Assembly: GCA_031412915.1 (NCBI GenBank)
Contig: JANODX010000062.1
Location: 7,734-71,733 of the forward strand
Length of the DNA stretch: 64,000 nucleotides
Source of the DNA: JAGNNV01 sp031412915
GTDB lineage: Bacteria; Acidobacteriota; Vicinamibacteria; Fen-336; JAGNNV01
Reading direction: 5' to 3'
Positions 27,596-35,169 of this stretch are shown here, piece after piece; positions within the stretch are counted from its first letter, which is position 1, and each line of letters opens with the position of its first letter. The position numbers and the translations under genes are program-made. The notes below the pieces were generated by a model that saw nothing but the letters and a program-made list of their open reading frames with translations, had not been told where the DNA came from and searched no databases.

Positions 27596-28160
27596 GCCCA
27601 TTCTCGGTTTCCCGAACCAGCTCACGATCCTGAGGATGATCTGCGCCCCCGTCTTTGTGGCTTTGACCCTCGACGGCCATCTCCCGGAAGCGGTTGCGGT
27701 GTTCGTTCTGGGGGCGATCACGGACGCGTTCGACGGCCTGATCGCCAGGTTCTACAAGCAGCGGACCGTCCTGGGTGCGATCCTCGACCCGCTCGCCGAC
27801 AAGATGCTTCTCGGCTCCGCCTTCGTGGCCCTGTCGTTCGCGGATGCGGTTCGCGTCCACATCCCGAAGTGGCTGACCGTGCTCGTCCTCTCCCGCGATG
27901 CCATCATCGTCGTGAGTTCCCTGGCCATAGCCTTTGTCTCGAGCCGGCGAGGTTTCGCGCCGAGTCGCCTGGGAAAGGCGAGTACCGCCGCGCAGATGAT
28001 CTGTGTCGCACTCGCCTTCACCGCCAACCTCATGGTTTTCCCGAAGCCTCTTCTCGAAATCGTCTTCGCCGCCACCGGCGCCCTGACCGTGGGGTCGGGC
28101 CTCCACTACCTCTATCGCGCGTCGTCCCGGCGGTTCGTGGAGATCGAGCATGATTCCTAA
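27588..28160 (+). CDS. CDP-alcohol phosphatidyltransferase (PgsA-like)
   Basis: 190 residues, about the usual length for bacterial phosphatidylglycerophosphate synthase. The CDP-alcohol phosphatidyltransferase signature is complete: DAFDG, AR four residues later, then G, D and D in LGAILDPLADK. Four to five membrane helices are visible. It probably condenses CDP-diacylglycerol with glycerol-3-phosphate in the inner membrane; cardiolipin- or inositol-specific activities cannot be excluded. The start overlaps the sensor stop (ATGTCTGA) and its end overlaps the next gene by 11 bp. Confidence 0.88.
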   Translation: MSEPILGFPNQLTILRMICAPVFVALTLDGHLPEAVAVFVLGAITDAFDGLIARFYKQRTVLGAILDPLADKMLLGSAFVALSFADAVRVHIPKWLTVLVLSRDAIIVVSSLAIAFVSSRRGFAPSRLGKASTAAQMICVALAFTANLMVFPKPLLEIVFAATGALTVGSGLHYLYRASSRRFVEIEHDS

Positions 28161-29304
28161 GGACGCCCCGCCCTGGGTGCGAATGCTCGCCGCCGCTCTG
28201 GCCGTTCTTCTGTTGCTCTATGTCTTCGTTCAGATGCTCGCGGGGCTGACGCCTTTCCTGACCGCCTTCGCCATCGCCTATTTCCTGAATCCTTCTTTGA
28301 ACCGGTTCGAAGCGCGGGTGACTCCGCTTCTCGGCCGGGTGCCCTGGGTGGGAAGGAAACTGGACCCGCGGGCCCTGGCCGTGCTCCTCACCCTCTCGAG
28401 CGTTGCCGCCATCGTGGTCGTCTTTCTTCTCTTTGCCGTGCCCGAATTGATCTCCCAGGTGGACCATGCCGCCCGCAGCCTGCCCCGGATGGTTCAGAAC
28501 GTAAAGACGCGGGTGGAACCGCTGCTCGAGAGAGTGAATCTGCGCTATCCCGACGAGAGCGCCCAGGTTCGCGCCGTGATCGAGGAGAAAGTGAAGGAGA
28601 AGCTCCCCGAGCTTCTGGCCCCCGTGACCCATCTTCTCCGCTTCGCGCTCACCAGCACCTTCAGTTTCTTCACCCTCTTCATTCACCTTTTCGTGATCCC
28701 GGTGTTCGCGGGATACCTGCTCTTCGACATGAACAGAATTCGGTCGGGCGTGGTTGCCTACATCCCGTCCCGAACCCGGCCCTGGCTGGTCGACCAGCTC
28801 CGTCAGGTGGACGCGCTTCTGGCCGCGTTCGTCCGCGGCCAGATCACGGTGTGCTTCATCCTGGCGGTCTTCTATGCCATCGCCCTCTCCCTGCTCGGGG
28901 TCCCTCTGGGACTGGTGGTGGGCTTCGGTATCGGCTTCTTCAACCTGGTGCCGTTCATGGCCTTCGTGGCCGGACTGCCGCTCGCCCTCGTCATCGCCTG
29001 GGCCGGCGACTGCGGGTCCAACACTCTCTTCTGGATCGTCGTCATCTTCCTTATCGGAAAATTCAGCGACATCTACGTCCTTTCTCCCAGGATCGTCGGC
29101 GAGAGTCTCGGGCTTCACTCGATCGTGGTCATCCTCGTCCTGCTTCTGGGCGGCGAGTACTTCGGCTTCCCCGGCCTCCTGCTGGCCGTCCCCGCGACCG
29201 CGGCCGCCTCGGTGTTCTGGGACGATCTGACCGCGGCCTACAAGCGAAGCCGCTTCTTCGGCGCGTATGACGGGCCCGAGCCCCCGGAAACCGGTGCGCC
29301 CTGA
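28150..29304 (+). CDS. AI-2E/PerM family transporter
   Basis: 384 residues with about eight hydrophobic helices. Family features: N-terminal pair of helices followed by FLTAFAIAYFLNPSLNRFE, the long amphipathic hydrophilic region (about 100-165), the motif GQITVCFILAVFYAIALSLLG split over two helices, and the C-terminal IGKFSDIYVLSPRIVGESLGLH. Some members export autoinducer-2, others are Na+/H+ antiporters; the substrate is undetermined here. It is translationally linked to its neighbours by short overlaps, suggesting a membrane-biogenesis operon. Confidence 0.88.
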   Translation: MIPKDAPPWVRMLAAALAVLLLLYVFVQMLAGLTPFLTAFAIAYFLNPSLNRFEARVTPLLGRVPWVGRKLDPRALAVLLTLSSVAAIVVVFLLFAVPELISQVDHAARSLPRMVQNVKTRVEPLLERVNLRYPDESAQVRAVIEEKVKEKLPELLAPVTHLLRFALTSTFSFFTLFIHLFVIPVFAGYLLFDMNRIRSGVVAYIPSRTRPWLVDQLRQVDALLAAFVRGQITVCFILAVFYAIALSLLGVPLGLVVGFGIGFFNLVPFMAFVAGLPLALVIAWAGDCGSNTLFWIVVIFLIGKFSDIYVLSPRIVGESLGLHSIVVILVLLLGGEYFGFPGLLLAVPATAAASVFWDDLTAAYKRSRFFGAYDGPEPPETGAP

Positions 29305-29903
29305 TGGCCGTCATCGCGTCGCCCCGCTACCGGCGGGAGGGCGGCAGGACCTGCATCGACATCCAGCTCAAGAACGCCGGCCAGCTCTTCGATGGCCGGG
29401 ATCCCGCGCCCTTTCGCGAACGGGATCTCGATGAGGACGCGGTGGACTACATCGTCGGGGCGGTTCAGGAGTTCCCCGCCAAGGCTGAGATCAAGATCGT
29501 GTTGTGGATCTCAGGGGAGGCCACCCCTGGACTCCCGGCGGAGACTCTCGTGGAGGCGGTACGCGCGCACTTCCGCTACGAGATCGTAAGGCTGCAGCGC
29601 CGCATTCGCGAGCACGTTCGACTGGGGCAGCTGGCCCTGGCCGTGGGACTCCTGGTTCTCACCGTCTTTCTCGCTCTGGCCGAGTTGACCCAGTGGCTTC
29701 CGGCCTCGACGATGCGCCAGATTCTGCGCGAGGGCCTGGTTATTACCGCGTGGGTCGCCATGTGGCGGCCGCTGGACGTTCTCCTCTACGACTGGTGGCC
29801 GCTCGCCCGGCAGCGCCGGGTCCATTCCCGAATCCTCGAGGCGGAGGTTGCGGTGGAGCAGGGAAGCGGGGCCGACCACGGGGCAGGGGCGCAGAACGGA
29901 TGA
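29304..29903 (+). CDS. Uncharacterised membrane protein
   Basis: 199 residues, start ATG overlapping the PerM stop by one base (TGATG). The first 100 residues are soluble (SPRYRREGGRTCIDIQLKN; many acidic residues). Two hydrophobic helices follow at about 108-130 and 145-160, ending with a WW-containing turn (DVLLYDWWPLARQRR) and a charged tail. I recognise it only as a hypothetical protein type that recurs in several phyla; no catalytic motif is visible. Its tight coupling suggests a role with the transporter or phospholipid synthase. Confidence 0.7.
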   Translation: MAVIASPRYRREGGRTCIDIQLKNAGQLFDGRDPAPFRERDLDEDAVDYIVGAVQEFPAKAEIKIVLWISGEATPGLPAETLVEAVRAHFRYEIVRLQRRIREHVRLGQLALAVGLLVLTVFLALAELTQWLPASTMRQILREGLVITAWVAMWRPLDVLLYDWWPLARQRRVHSRILEAEVAVEQGSGADHGAGAQNG

Positions 29904-30048
29904 GAGGTCCTCGCGCCGGTTGCCGACACGTCGGTTCGCTCAGGTCGATCGGGACCGTCGATTCGAGAACGTGAAGGACCCGATGACCCGCACCGGGGCG
30001 AAGACCGGTGCCCGGTTTGACGTGCGCCACGTAAGAGCCCGGAGGCAT

Positions 30049-30077
30049 TTGGCGCGTAGCCGCGCAGTAGCTACAAT
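30049..30077 (+). promoter_or_regulatory. Sigma-70-like promoter of the first brnT; leaderless start predicted
   Basis: TTGGCG (30049-30054), 17-bp spacer, TACAAT (30072-30077). Only 6 bases separate the -10 box from the GTG at 30084, so transcription would start at or next to the start codon and the mRNA would be leaderless. Confidence 0.55.
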
Positions 30078-30083
30078 GTCGGC

Positions 30084-30380
30084 GTGCCCGACGTGCCGTT
30101 CGACTGGGACCCCCGAAAGGCCCAGCAGAATCTCGAGAAGCATCGCGTGTCCTTCGAGGAGGCCTCCACCGTCTTCTACGACGAGCAGGCGCTGCAGATC
30201 GAGGACCCTGATGAGGCGAGCGGCGAAGACCGTTTCGTGATGATCGGGCTGAGCGCCCGGCTGCGGTTTTTGGCAGTGTGCCACTGCGTGCGGAGCGTCG
30301 GGGGCGTGATCCGAATCATCTCGGCGAGACGGGCGGTCAAGGCGGAGCAGAATCAGTATCGAGAGAGGCTAAGCAGATGA
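30084..30380 (+). CDS. brnT: BrnT-family toxin (first copy)
   Basis: 98 residues, the normal BrnT length. BrnT is a RelE-fold ribonuclease toxin held in check by BrnA. The typical features are visible: FDWDPRKAQQNLEKH at the start, VSFEEASTVFYD, then RFVMIGLSARLRFLAVCH and the C-terminal RIISARRA with a final Y..R. GTG start with no Shine-Dalgarno. The gene overlaps brnA by ATGA, the standard toxin-first order of this operon type. It appears to be the first gene of an attC-flanked cassette group. Confidence 0.9.
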   Translation: MPDVPFDWDPRKAQQNLEKHRVSFEEASTVFYDEQALQIEDPDEASGEDRFVMIGLSARLRFLAVCHCVRSVGGVIRIISARRAVKAEQNQYRERLSR

Positions 30381-30604
30381 GAAAGAAATATGACTTCTCG
30401 CAGGCTCGGAAGAATCCGTATGCAGGGCGGCTGAAGAAGCAGATCACCCTTCGCATTGATCAGCCGACTATCCAGTTCTTCAGGGAGAGTTCGGAATCGT
30501 CGGGCATTCCCTATCAGACTTTGATCAACCTGTATCTTCGGGACTGTGCTCAACAAGGCAGGAAGCTCTCAATCGAATGGCGCGCATCCTCGCAAGGGGC
30601 GTAG
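30377..30604 (+). CDS. brnA: BrnA-family antitoxin
   Basis: 75 residues from ATG 30377, overlapping the toxin stop by ATGA. It has a basic N-terminus, then a ribbon-helix-helix segment KQITLRIDQPTIQFFRE followed by SGIPYQTLINLYLRDCA, the standard BrnA DNA-binding fold that neutralises BrnT and represses the operon. The stop codon (30602-30604) lies inside the left box of the downstream attC-like site. Confidence 0.88.
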   Translation: MRKKYDFSQARKNPYAGRLKKQITLRIDQPTIQFFRESSESSGIPYQTLINLYLRDCAQQGRKLSIEWRASSQGA

Positions 30605-30677
30605 AACAATGCGTTGGAACCGACGAGGTCCACGCGAACGGCCTGAAGGCCCTCGCGGCTCAACGCAGGTGTTGGGC
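30601..30677 (+). other. attC-like integron recombination site 1
   Basis: Right box R' GTTGGGC (30671-30677) fits GTTRRRY. The left box GTAGAAC (30601-30607) keeps the AAC of RYYYAAC but is otherwise degenerate. Inner boxes pair perfectly: TGCGTTG (30610-30616) with CAACGCA (30661-30667), then ACCG against CGGCT with an extrahelical base, the asymmetry that attC sites need. The central spacer carries its own small hairpin (GGCCTGAAGGCC). The orientation matches the plus-strand genes on both sides. Confidence 0.75.
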
Positions 30678-30699
30678 AGACGAATGTGGCGCGTAGGAT
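30672..30699 (+). promoter_or_regulatory. Candidate promoter of the second brnT, -35 inside the attC R' box
   Basis: TTGGGC (30672-30677) lies in the R' box; a 16-bp spacer separates it from TAGGAT (30694-30699). As in the first module, only 6 bases lie between the -10 box and the GTG start at 30706. The match to consensus is moderate. Confidence 0.4.
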
Positions 30700-30705
30700 G
30701 TCCCG

Positions 30706-30981
30706 GTGAAGTTTCAATGGGATCCCAAGAAAGCCACGAGGAATCTGGCGCGGCACGGCGTGTCCTTCAAAGAGGCATCCACGGTGTTTGGTGACCCTTT
30801 GGCATCTACAATCCCGGATCCGGACCACTCCGTCGAAGAACTTCGATTCCTCACTATGGGTCGCTCCGCTGCGGGTCGGCTTATCGTGGTTTCACACACT
30901 GAACGCGGAGAGGACACTCGAATCATTGGCGCAAGGCCTGGGACACGAGCCGAAAAGAAGAGATATGAGCAAGATTCATAA
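30706..30981 (+). CDS. BrnT-family toxin (second copy)
   Basis: 91 residues from GTG 30706. It resembles the first copy throughout: FQWDPKKATRNLARHGVSF, then KEASTVFGDP, RFLTMGRSAAGRLIVVSH and RIIGARPGTRAEKKRYE. A ribonuclease toxin of the RelE fold is expected. Its partner is not BrnA but a different small protein overlapping by 17 bp. It sits between the two attC-like sites as a single-operon cassette. Confidence 0.88.
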   Translation: MKFQWDPKKATRNLARHGVSFKEASTVFGDPLASTIPDPDHSVEELRFLTMGRSAAGRLIVVSHTERGEDTRIIGARPGTRAEKKRYEQDS

Positions 30982-31237
30982 GGAAGCTGTCAACGAAATG
31001 CGCCCCGAGTACAACTTCAGCGGTGGAGTGCGGGGCAAATACCTTGAGCGGTACAAAGCCAGCTCGAACATCGTCGTCTTGGACCCCGACGTGTCCTTGG
31101 CGTTTCCGAATGCGGCGGCGGTCAACGAAGCGTTGCGGGTCCTCGTTGGAATAGCGGGCAAGGTCCCCACGCTGCCCAACAATCGGATGCAACGGACGAG
31201 CGCGCGTTCCGCGACGAAGGTGCGCGCTCGCCGCTGA
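30965..31237 (+). CDS. Antitoxin-like partner of the second BrnT
   Basis: 90 residues from ATG 30965, overlapping the toxin end. The core (EMRPEYNFSGGVRGKYLERY, then VVLDPDVSLAFPNAAAVNEAL) belongs to a small family often found next to BrnT/RelE-type toxins and presumed to be the antitoxin. The last 18 or so residues, from NNRMQRTSA on, are translated from the attC-like site 2, so the natural C-terminus probably ends near the preceding IAGKVPTLP and the present tail comes from cassette sequence. Confidence 0.78.
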   Translation: MSKIHKEAVNEMRPEYNFSGGVRGKYLERYKASSNIVVLDPDVSLAFPNAAAVNEALRVLVGIAGKVPTLPNNRMQRTSARSATKVRARR

Positions 31238-31250
31238 CCCAGTGTTATGC
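31174..31250 (+). other. attC-like integron recombination site 2
   Basis: Left box GCCCAAC (31174-31180) fits RYYYAAC exactly; right box GTTATGC (31244-31250) fits GTTRRRY at all but one position. The inner arms pair as CGG-A-CGAGCGCGC (31193-31205) with GCGCGCTCG-CCG (31222-31233), leaving one unpaired A, the extrahelical-base arrangement of folded attC sites. It lies between the second BrnT module and the DUF1801 gene, in the same orientation as site 1. Confidence 0.75.
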
Positions 31251-31703
31251 GGGCAGTCGGCGACAGAGTGGGTTCGCTTCTCCGGTGCTGTGCGGCGGGA
31301 TCCGGCCGTTCGGGCGTGGCTCGATGCCGAGCCGGAGCATCTGCGTCAGATTGCGCGCCGGTGGTTCGAATGTATGAGGACATGCGGCGACGACGTCCGA
31401 GAGGTGATGCATGATGGCTGCCCCACGGCCTGTGTCAAGGATGCAGGCTTCGGCTACGTCAACTCGTTCAGGGGTCATGTCAACGTGGGGTTCTTTCGAG
31501 GCTCGACACTGCCAGATCCCGTCGGTCTGCTGCAGGGAACCGGAAAACTCGGTCGTCATGTGAAGCTCAAGCCAGGCACTCCCTTGGACTCCTCGGCGCT
31601 GGAAGCCCTCACCACAGAGTCCTATCGGAACATCAAAGCATGTCTCCGAGCCGAAGAAGGCGTTTCAGAGACGGAGGGAGCGCGGGTGCTTGCCCAGAAG
31701 TAA
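31242..31703 (+). CDS. DUF1801-domain protein
   Basis: 153 residues if started at the GTG (31242) that spans the attC crossover point; homologous sequence begins around RFSGAV, and the next in-frame GTG (31290) would remove that part. The conserved core is VMHDGCPTACV, FGYVNSFRGHVNVGFFRG, a GTGKLGRHVKL block and ALTTESYRNIKAC, the frataxin/YdhG-like DUF1801 pattern of unknown biochemical role. It appears to be a cassette gene whose 5' end was joined to the attC site. No attC-like site was found downstream. Confidence 0.8.
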   Translation: MLCGQSATEWVRFSGAVRRDPAVRAWLDAEPEHLRQIARRWFECMRTCGDDVREVMHDGCPTACVKDAGFGYVNSFRGHVNVGFFRGSTLPDPVGLLQGTGKLGRHVKLKPGTPLDSSALEALTTESYRNIKACLRAEEGVSETEGARVLAQK

Positions 31704-31963
31704 CGCGGGTGCCTCGTGGGGCGGCATCACGGTCGCGTGGGCTGACGGACGCCGGGGCTACCGACGCCGGCTTCACGGATGAACCGGTGAGCAGCGCCAA
31801 GGCGACGCGGGAGGCGCACATCCGTCAAGTGGCCGTGGAACTGGCGCTGGCGGGATTTCCGCCGATGCGATCCTGGCTGGCGTTACCGGGCACGCGGCTT
31901 AGTTGGTCCAACAGGATTGTTCACGCAATTGCAATAAACCTCCGTCTCAGAGTCCGGCCCCGC

Positions 31964-31984
31964 GGGCGGCCACAGGGGCCGCCC
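31964..31984. terminator. GC-rich hairpin beside the pyrC stop
   Basis: GGGCGGCC (31964-31971) pairs perfectly with GGCCGCCC (31977-31984) around a 5-base loop, directly abutting the pyrC stop codon on the minus strand. It probably marks the end of the pyrimidine operon; no U-tract is seen. The rest of 31704-31963 holds no gene I can support. Confidence 0.5.
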
Positions 31985-33274
31985 CTATCTTGATCTGAAG
32001 ACAATCGCACCGTCGACGATGGTGGCGATGGGCCAGCCGGTCAAGGTGCGCGAGACGAAGGGCGAGTTGCGGCTCTTACCGCGGAAGGACTCCGGCTTGA
32101 CCGTCCTGACCTCCGCGGGATCGAAGATCGTGATGTCCGCGGGCTGACCTTTCGCGAGGGTTCCGCCCGGCAACCCCAGGGCCTGAGCGGGACCGGCGGT
32201 CAGCAGTTGCACGAGGCGCACGAGTTCGAGCGTGCCCGTCTTGACCAGGGTGTCGTGGCACAGGGCGAATGCGGTCTCCAAACCCACAATCCCGAAAGCG
32301 GCGCAGTCGAACTCGCAGATCTTGTCGTCGGTGGTGTGGGGCGCGTGGTCGGTGGCGATGGCGTCGATGGTGCCGTCGAGAAGCCCCGCGATGACCGCCC
32401 GTCGGTCCTCCTCTGAGCGGAGCGGAGGATTCATCTTCGTCACCGGGTCGTAGTCGTGAACGCGCACCGCTTCGTCGGTGAGGACCAGGTGATGGGGGGT
32501 GGCCTCGGCGGTGACTCTTACCCCGCGGGCCTTGCCGCGCCGGACTGCGTCCACCGCACCCGCGGTGCTGATATGCGCGATGTGGACGTGGGATCCCGTG
32601 AACTCCGCGAGCAGAACGTCTCGTTCCACCATGATCGTCTCGGATACGCCGGGCGCGCTCGGAATTCCCATGGCTACCGAAACCAGGCCTTCATTCATCG
32701 CCCCGCCCTTGGAGAGGTCGAGGTCTTCGCAATGATCGATGACGGGCAGGCCGAAGGTGCGCGCGTACTCGAGGGCGCGCCGCATGACCCGCGCGTTCTG
32801 GACCGGTCGCCCGTCATCGGACACCGCGATGCAGCCGGCCGCCTTCAGATCCCCGTATTCCGACAACTCTTCGCCCAGGGAGCCGCGGGTGACCGCACCG
32901 ATCGGATAGACCCGGACGATGGCTTCGCGTTTCGCGGTTTCCACGATGAAGCGGGTGGTCGAGCCCGAGTCGTTGACCGGAGTGGTGTTCGGCATGGCGC
33001 AGACCGCGGTGAAACCGCCGGCCGCCGCCGCCTGGGATCCAGTGGCGATGGTTTCCTTGTCCTCGCGTCCGGGTTCGCGAAGGTGGGTGTGGAGGTCGAT
33101 GAAGCCGGGGGTCACCACACAACCGGAAGCATCGAAGACCTCGGCGCCCTTGGCCTTGATGCCGTCTCCAATCTGGGAAATCCGGCCGCCTTCGACCAGG
33201 ACGTCGGCGCGCGCGTCGAGGCGTTTTGACGGGTCGATGACCCGGCCGCCGCGAATCAGAAGAGCTTGGGGCAT
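31985..33274 (-). CDS. pyrC: Dihydroorotase
   Basis: 429 residues, full-length class I dihydroorotase of the amidohydrolase superfamily. Zinc motifs: GFIDLHTHLREPG (His-x-His), the middle His sites DHCED and HIAHIST, and ATDHAPHT with the catalytic Asp. It closes carbamoyl-aspartate to dihydroorotate, the third step of pyrimidine synthesis. It is the last gene of the run after pyrR and pyrB, 21 bp from pyrB, and is followed by a strong hairpin. Confidence 0.96.
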   Translation of the reverse strand: MPQALLIRGGRVIDPSKRLDARADVLVEGGRISQIGDGIKAKGAEVFDASGCVVTPGFIDLHTHLREPGREDKETIATGSQAAAAGGFTAVCAMPNTTPVNDSGSTTRFIVETAKREAIVRVYPIGAVTRGSLGEELSEYGDLKAAGCIAVSDDGRPVQNARVMRRALEYARTFGLPVIDHCEDLDLSKGGAMNEGLVSVAMGIPSAPGVSETIMVERDVLLAEFTGSHVHIAHISTAGAVDAVRRGKARGVRVTAEATPHHLVLTDEAVRVHDYDPVTKMNPPLRSEEDRRAVIAGLLDGTIDAIATDHAPHTTDDKICEFDCAAFGIVGLETAFALCHDTLVKTGTLELVRLVQLLTAGPAQALGLPGGTLAKGQPADITIFDPAEVRTVKPESFRGKSRNSPFVSRTLTGWPIATIVDGAIVFRSR

Positions 33275-33295
33275 GAGTCTCCTTGATTGAAGCCG

Positions 33296-34222
33296 CTATT
33301 CACGGCCGCCTCCGAGCAGGAGGTAGAGCACGGCCATGCGCACGGCCACCCCGTTGGTGACCTGATCGAGGATGAGGGACGACTTGGAGTCGGCCACGTC
33401 GCTCGCGATTTCGACTCCGCGGTTTATCGGTCCGGGATGAAGCACCACCACGTCCTTCTTCGCGTTCTTGAGCCGTTCCAGAGTGAGACCGTACTGGGCG
33501 TGATACTCCCTCGTGGTGGAAATGAAGGCGCTGGTCATCCTCTCCTGCTGGAGGCGGAGCATCATGACCACGTCCGCGCCCTCGATCGCTTCGTCGAGCC
33601 GCCAGCTCAACGTCGCGAGGGCGGAAAACGCCTGGGGCAGGAGAGTCGGAGGGGCGCACAAAGTCACCTCGGCCCCCATTCTCGTGAGCAGGTGAAGATT
33701 GGACCGGGCCACTCGTGAGTGAAGAACATCGCCCACGATGGCCACCTTGAGGCCTTTGATCCGGCCCTTGGCCTGTCGCAGCGTGAAGGCGTCGAGCAGG
33801 GCCTGGGTCGGATGCTCGTGGGCGCCATCGCCCGCGTTCACGATGCGCGAATTGCAGCTTCGGGCCAGGAAATTCGCGGCCCCCGCGGAGGAGTGGCGGA
33901 CCACGATCACGTCCGGGGTCATGGCTTCGAGGTTCTTCACGGTGTCGAGAAGGCTCTCGCCCTTCGAGACGCTCGAACCGAGGGCCTGGATCGACAGGGA
34001 ATCGGCGGAGAGAATCCGTTCCGCCATCTCGAAAGAGGCCCGGGTCCGGGTCGAGGCCTCCATGAACAGATTCACCACCGTGCGTCCGCGCAGGGTCGGC
34101 ACCTTCTTGATCGGCCGGTCCATGATCTCGCGCATCTGGACCGCGGTGTCCAGGATCAGTGTGATCTCGTCGACCGACAACGGTTCAATGCCGAGAAGAT
34201 GCTTTCTGGTCCACTCGGTCAT
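33296..34222 (-). CDS. pyrB: Aspartate carbamoyltransferase, catalytic chain
   Basis: 308 residues, the normal length. Carbamoyl-phosphate-binding ASTRTRASFE, the 80s-loop block SVSKGESLLDTV, the HPTQALLDAF motif and HPGPINRG near the C-terminus are present. It makes carbamoyl-aspartate from carbamoyl phosphate and aspartate. The start overlaps the pyrR stop by ATGA, so translation is coupled. No pyrI regulatory chain is nearby, as is usual when pyrR is present. Confidence 0.96.
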   Translation of the reverse strand: MTEWTRKHLLGIEPLSVDEITLILDTAVQMREIMDRPIKKVPTLRGRTVVNLFMEASTRTRASFEMAERILSADSLSIQALGSSVSKGESLLDTVKNLEAMTPDVIVVRHSSAGAANFLARSCNSRIVNAGDGAHEHPTQALLDAFTLRQAKGRIKGLKVAIVGDVLHSRVARSNLHLLTRMGAEVTLCAPPTLLPQAFSALATLSWRLDEAIEGADVVMMLRLQQERMTSAFISTTREYHAQYGLTLERLKNAKKDVVVLHPGPINRGVEIASDVADSKSSLILDQVTNGVAVRMAVLYLLLGGGRE

Positions 34223-34782
34223 CGCTTCACCAGGACCACTTCATCCCTGCCGTCGATTTCGACGAGGCGGACGTCGACCATGTCTCCGCGCGCGGTCTTG
34301 ACGGTCTTGCCGACGTAATCGGCCTGGATCGGAAGTTCGCGGTGGCCGCGGTCGATGAGGACCGCCAAAGCGATTCGCGCGGGCCGGCCGAAGTCCACGA
34401 GTTCGTCGAGGGCGGCCCGGATCGTCCGGCCGGTGAAAAGAACGTCGTCGACCAGAATGACGGTGCGGCCGTCGATCGAAAAGGGAATGTTGGTCGCCTT
34501 CAGGACCGGCCGGGTGCCGACGGTGGACAGATCGTCGCGGTAGAGGGTGATGTCGAGCGAGCCGACATCGATCTTCTTGCCCGTGCTCGAACCGAGGGCG
34601 ATAGCCAGACGCGCGGCCAGGGGCACGCCGCGGCTCTGGATTCCCACTATGGCGATACTGGTCGCGGTTCGCTGATCCGCCCGGATGGCCTTCGCCATGG
34701 ATGCGATCGCGGCTCCGAGCGAACGGCCGCTGAGCACCTGCGTTTCCTTTGCGGCCCTGCGGCCCGGGATCGCGGCCTTCAC
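34219..34782 (-). CDS. pyrR: Bifunctional pyr operon regulator / uracil phosphoribosyltransferase
   Basis: 187 residues. The phosphoribosyltransferase PRPP loop VILVDDVLFTGRTI is complete and the PyrR-specific TLYRDDLS and IGIQSRGVPLA-type segments are present. In Gram-positives PyrR attenuates pyr mRNA in response to UMP; in this gene order (pyrR-pyrB-pyrC) the same role is likely, but no clear pyr attenuator could be drawn upstream, where the CsaA-like gene overlaps by ATGA. Confidence 0.93.
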   Translation of the reverse strand: MKAAIPGRRAAKETQVLSGRSLGAAIASMAKAIRADQRTATSIAIVGIQSRGVPLAARLAIALGSSTGKKIDVGSLDITLYRDDLSTVGTRPVLKATNIPFSIDGRTVILVDDVLFTGRTIRAALDELVDFGRPARIALAVLIDRGHRELPIQADYVGKTVKTARGDMVDVRLVEIDGRDEVVLVKR

Positions 34783-35111
34783 GAGATGCGGCCCCCGTTC
34801 GGGACGGGCCGCTCGACCCCGAGAAGGACATAGGCGCCCCCAGGATCGGGCGCCGCGAGAACCAGAACCTCCGACATGAAACCGGCGATGCGGCGAGCCG
34901 GGAAATTCACCACCGCGATCACCTGACGACCGACCATATCCTGGGGTTGGTAGTTCACGGTGTACTGACCCGACGAGTGCCTTATGCCGAGGTCGGGACC
35001 GAAGTCGATCTGCATTCGATACGCGGGTTTGAGCGCGCCCGTAAGGGGCTCGGCTTTCATCACGGTTCCCACCCGCAGGTCGAGATTCAGGAACTCATCG
35101 AAGGTGGCCAC
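34779..35111 (-). CDS. csaA: CsaA-like tRNA-binding-domain protein
   Basis: 110 residues, identical in length to typical CsaA. The OB-fold tRNA-binding domain shows DLRVGTVMKAEP, MQIDFGPDLGIRHSSGQ and a VVNFPARRIAGFMSEVLVL stretch. CsaA is a dimeric chaperone-like/tRNA-binding protein; its exact task is not settled. It overlaps pyrR by 4 bp, so it belongs to the same transcript. Confidence 0.9.
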   Translation of the reverse strand: MATFDEFLNLDLRVGTVMKAEPLTGALKPAYRMQIDFGPDLGIRHSSGQYTVNYQPQDMVGRQVIAVVNFPARRIAGFMSEVLVLAAPDPGGAYVLLGVERPVPNGGRIS

Positions 35112-35169
35112 GGGACCTCAATCTTAGTCGGCGTCGTCCGCGAACGCTGGTTTCCAGGGGTAGCTCGGC

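Noticed and set aside
29904..30083. attI or integrase remnant upstream of the first brnT
   Set aside because: No tyrosine-recombinase motif and no attI-like GTT box could be found in this gap.
31704..31963. A third attC site closing the DUF1801 cassette
   Set aside because: Searched for GTTRRRY with paired inner boxes; candidates GTTACCG and GTTGGTC lack matching partners.
31640..31993. Plus-strand frame after the DUF1801 gene
   Set aside because: Overlaps the DUF1801 gene and the pyrC stop region; no family pattern and no start signal.
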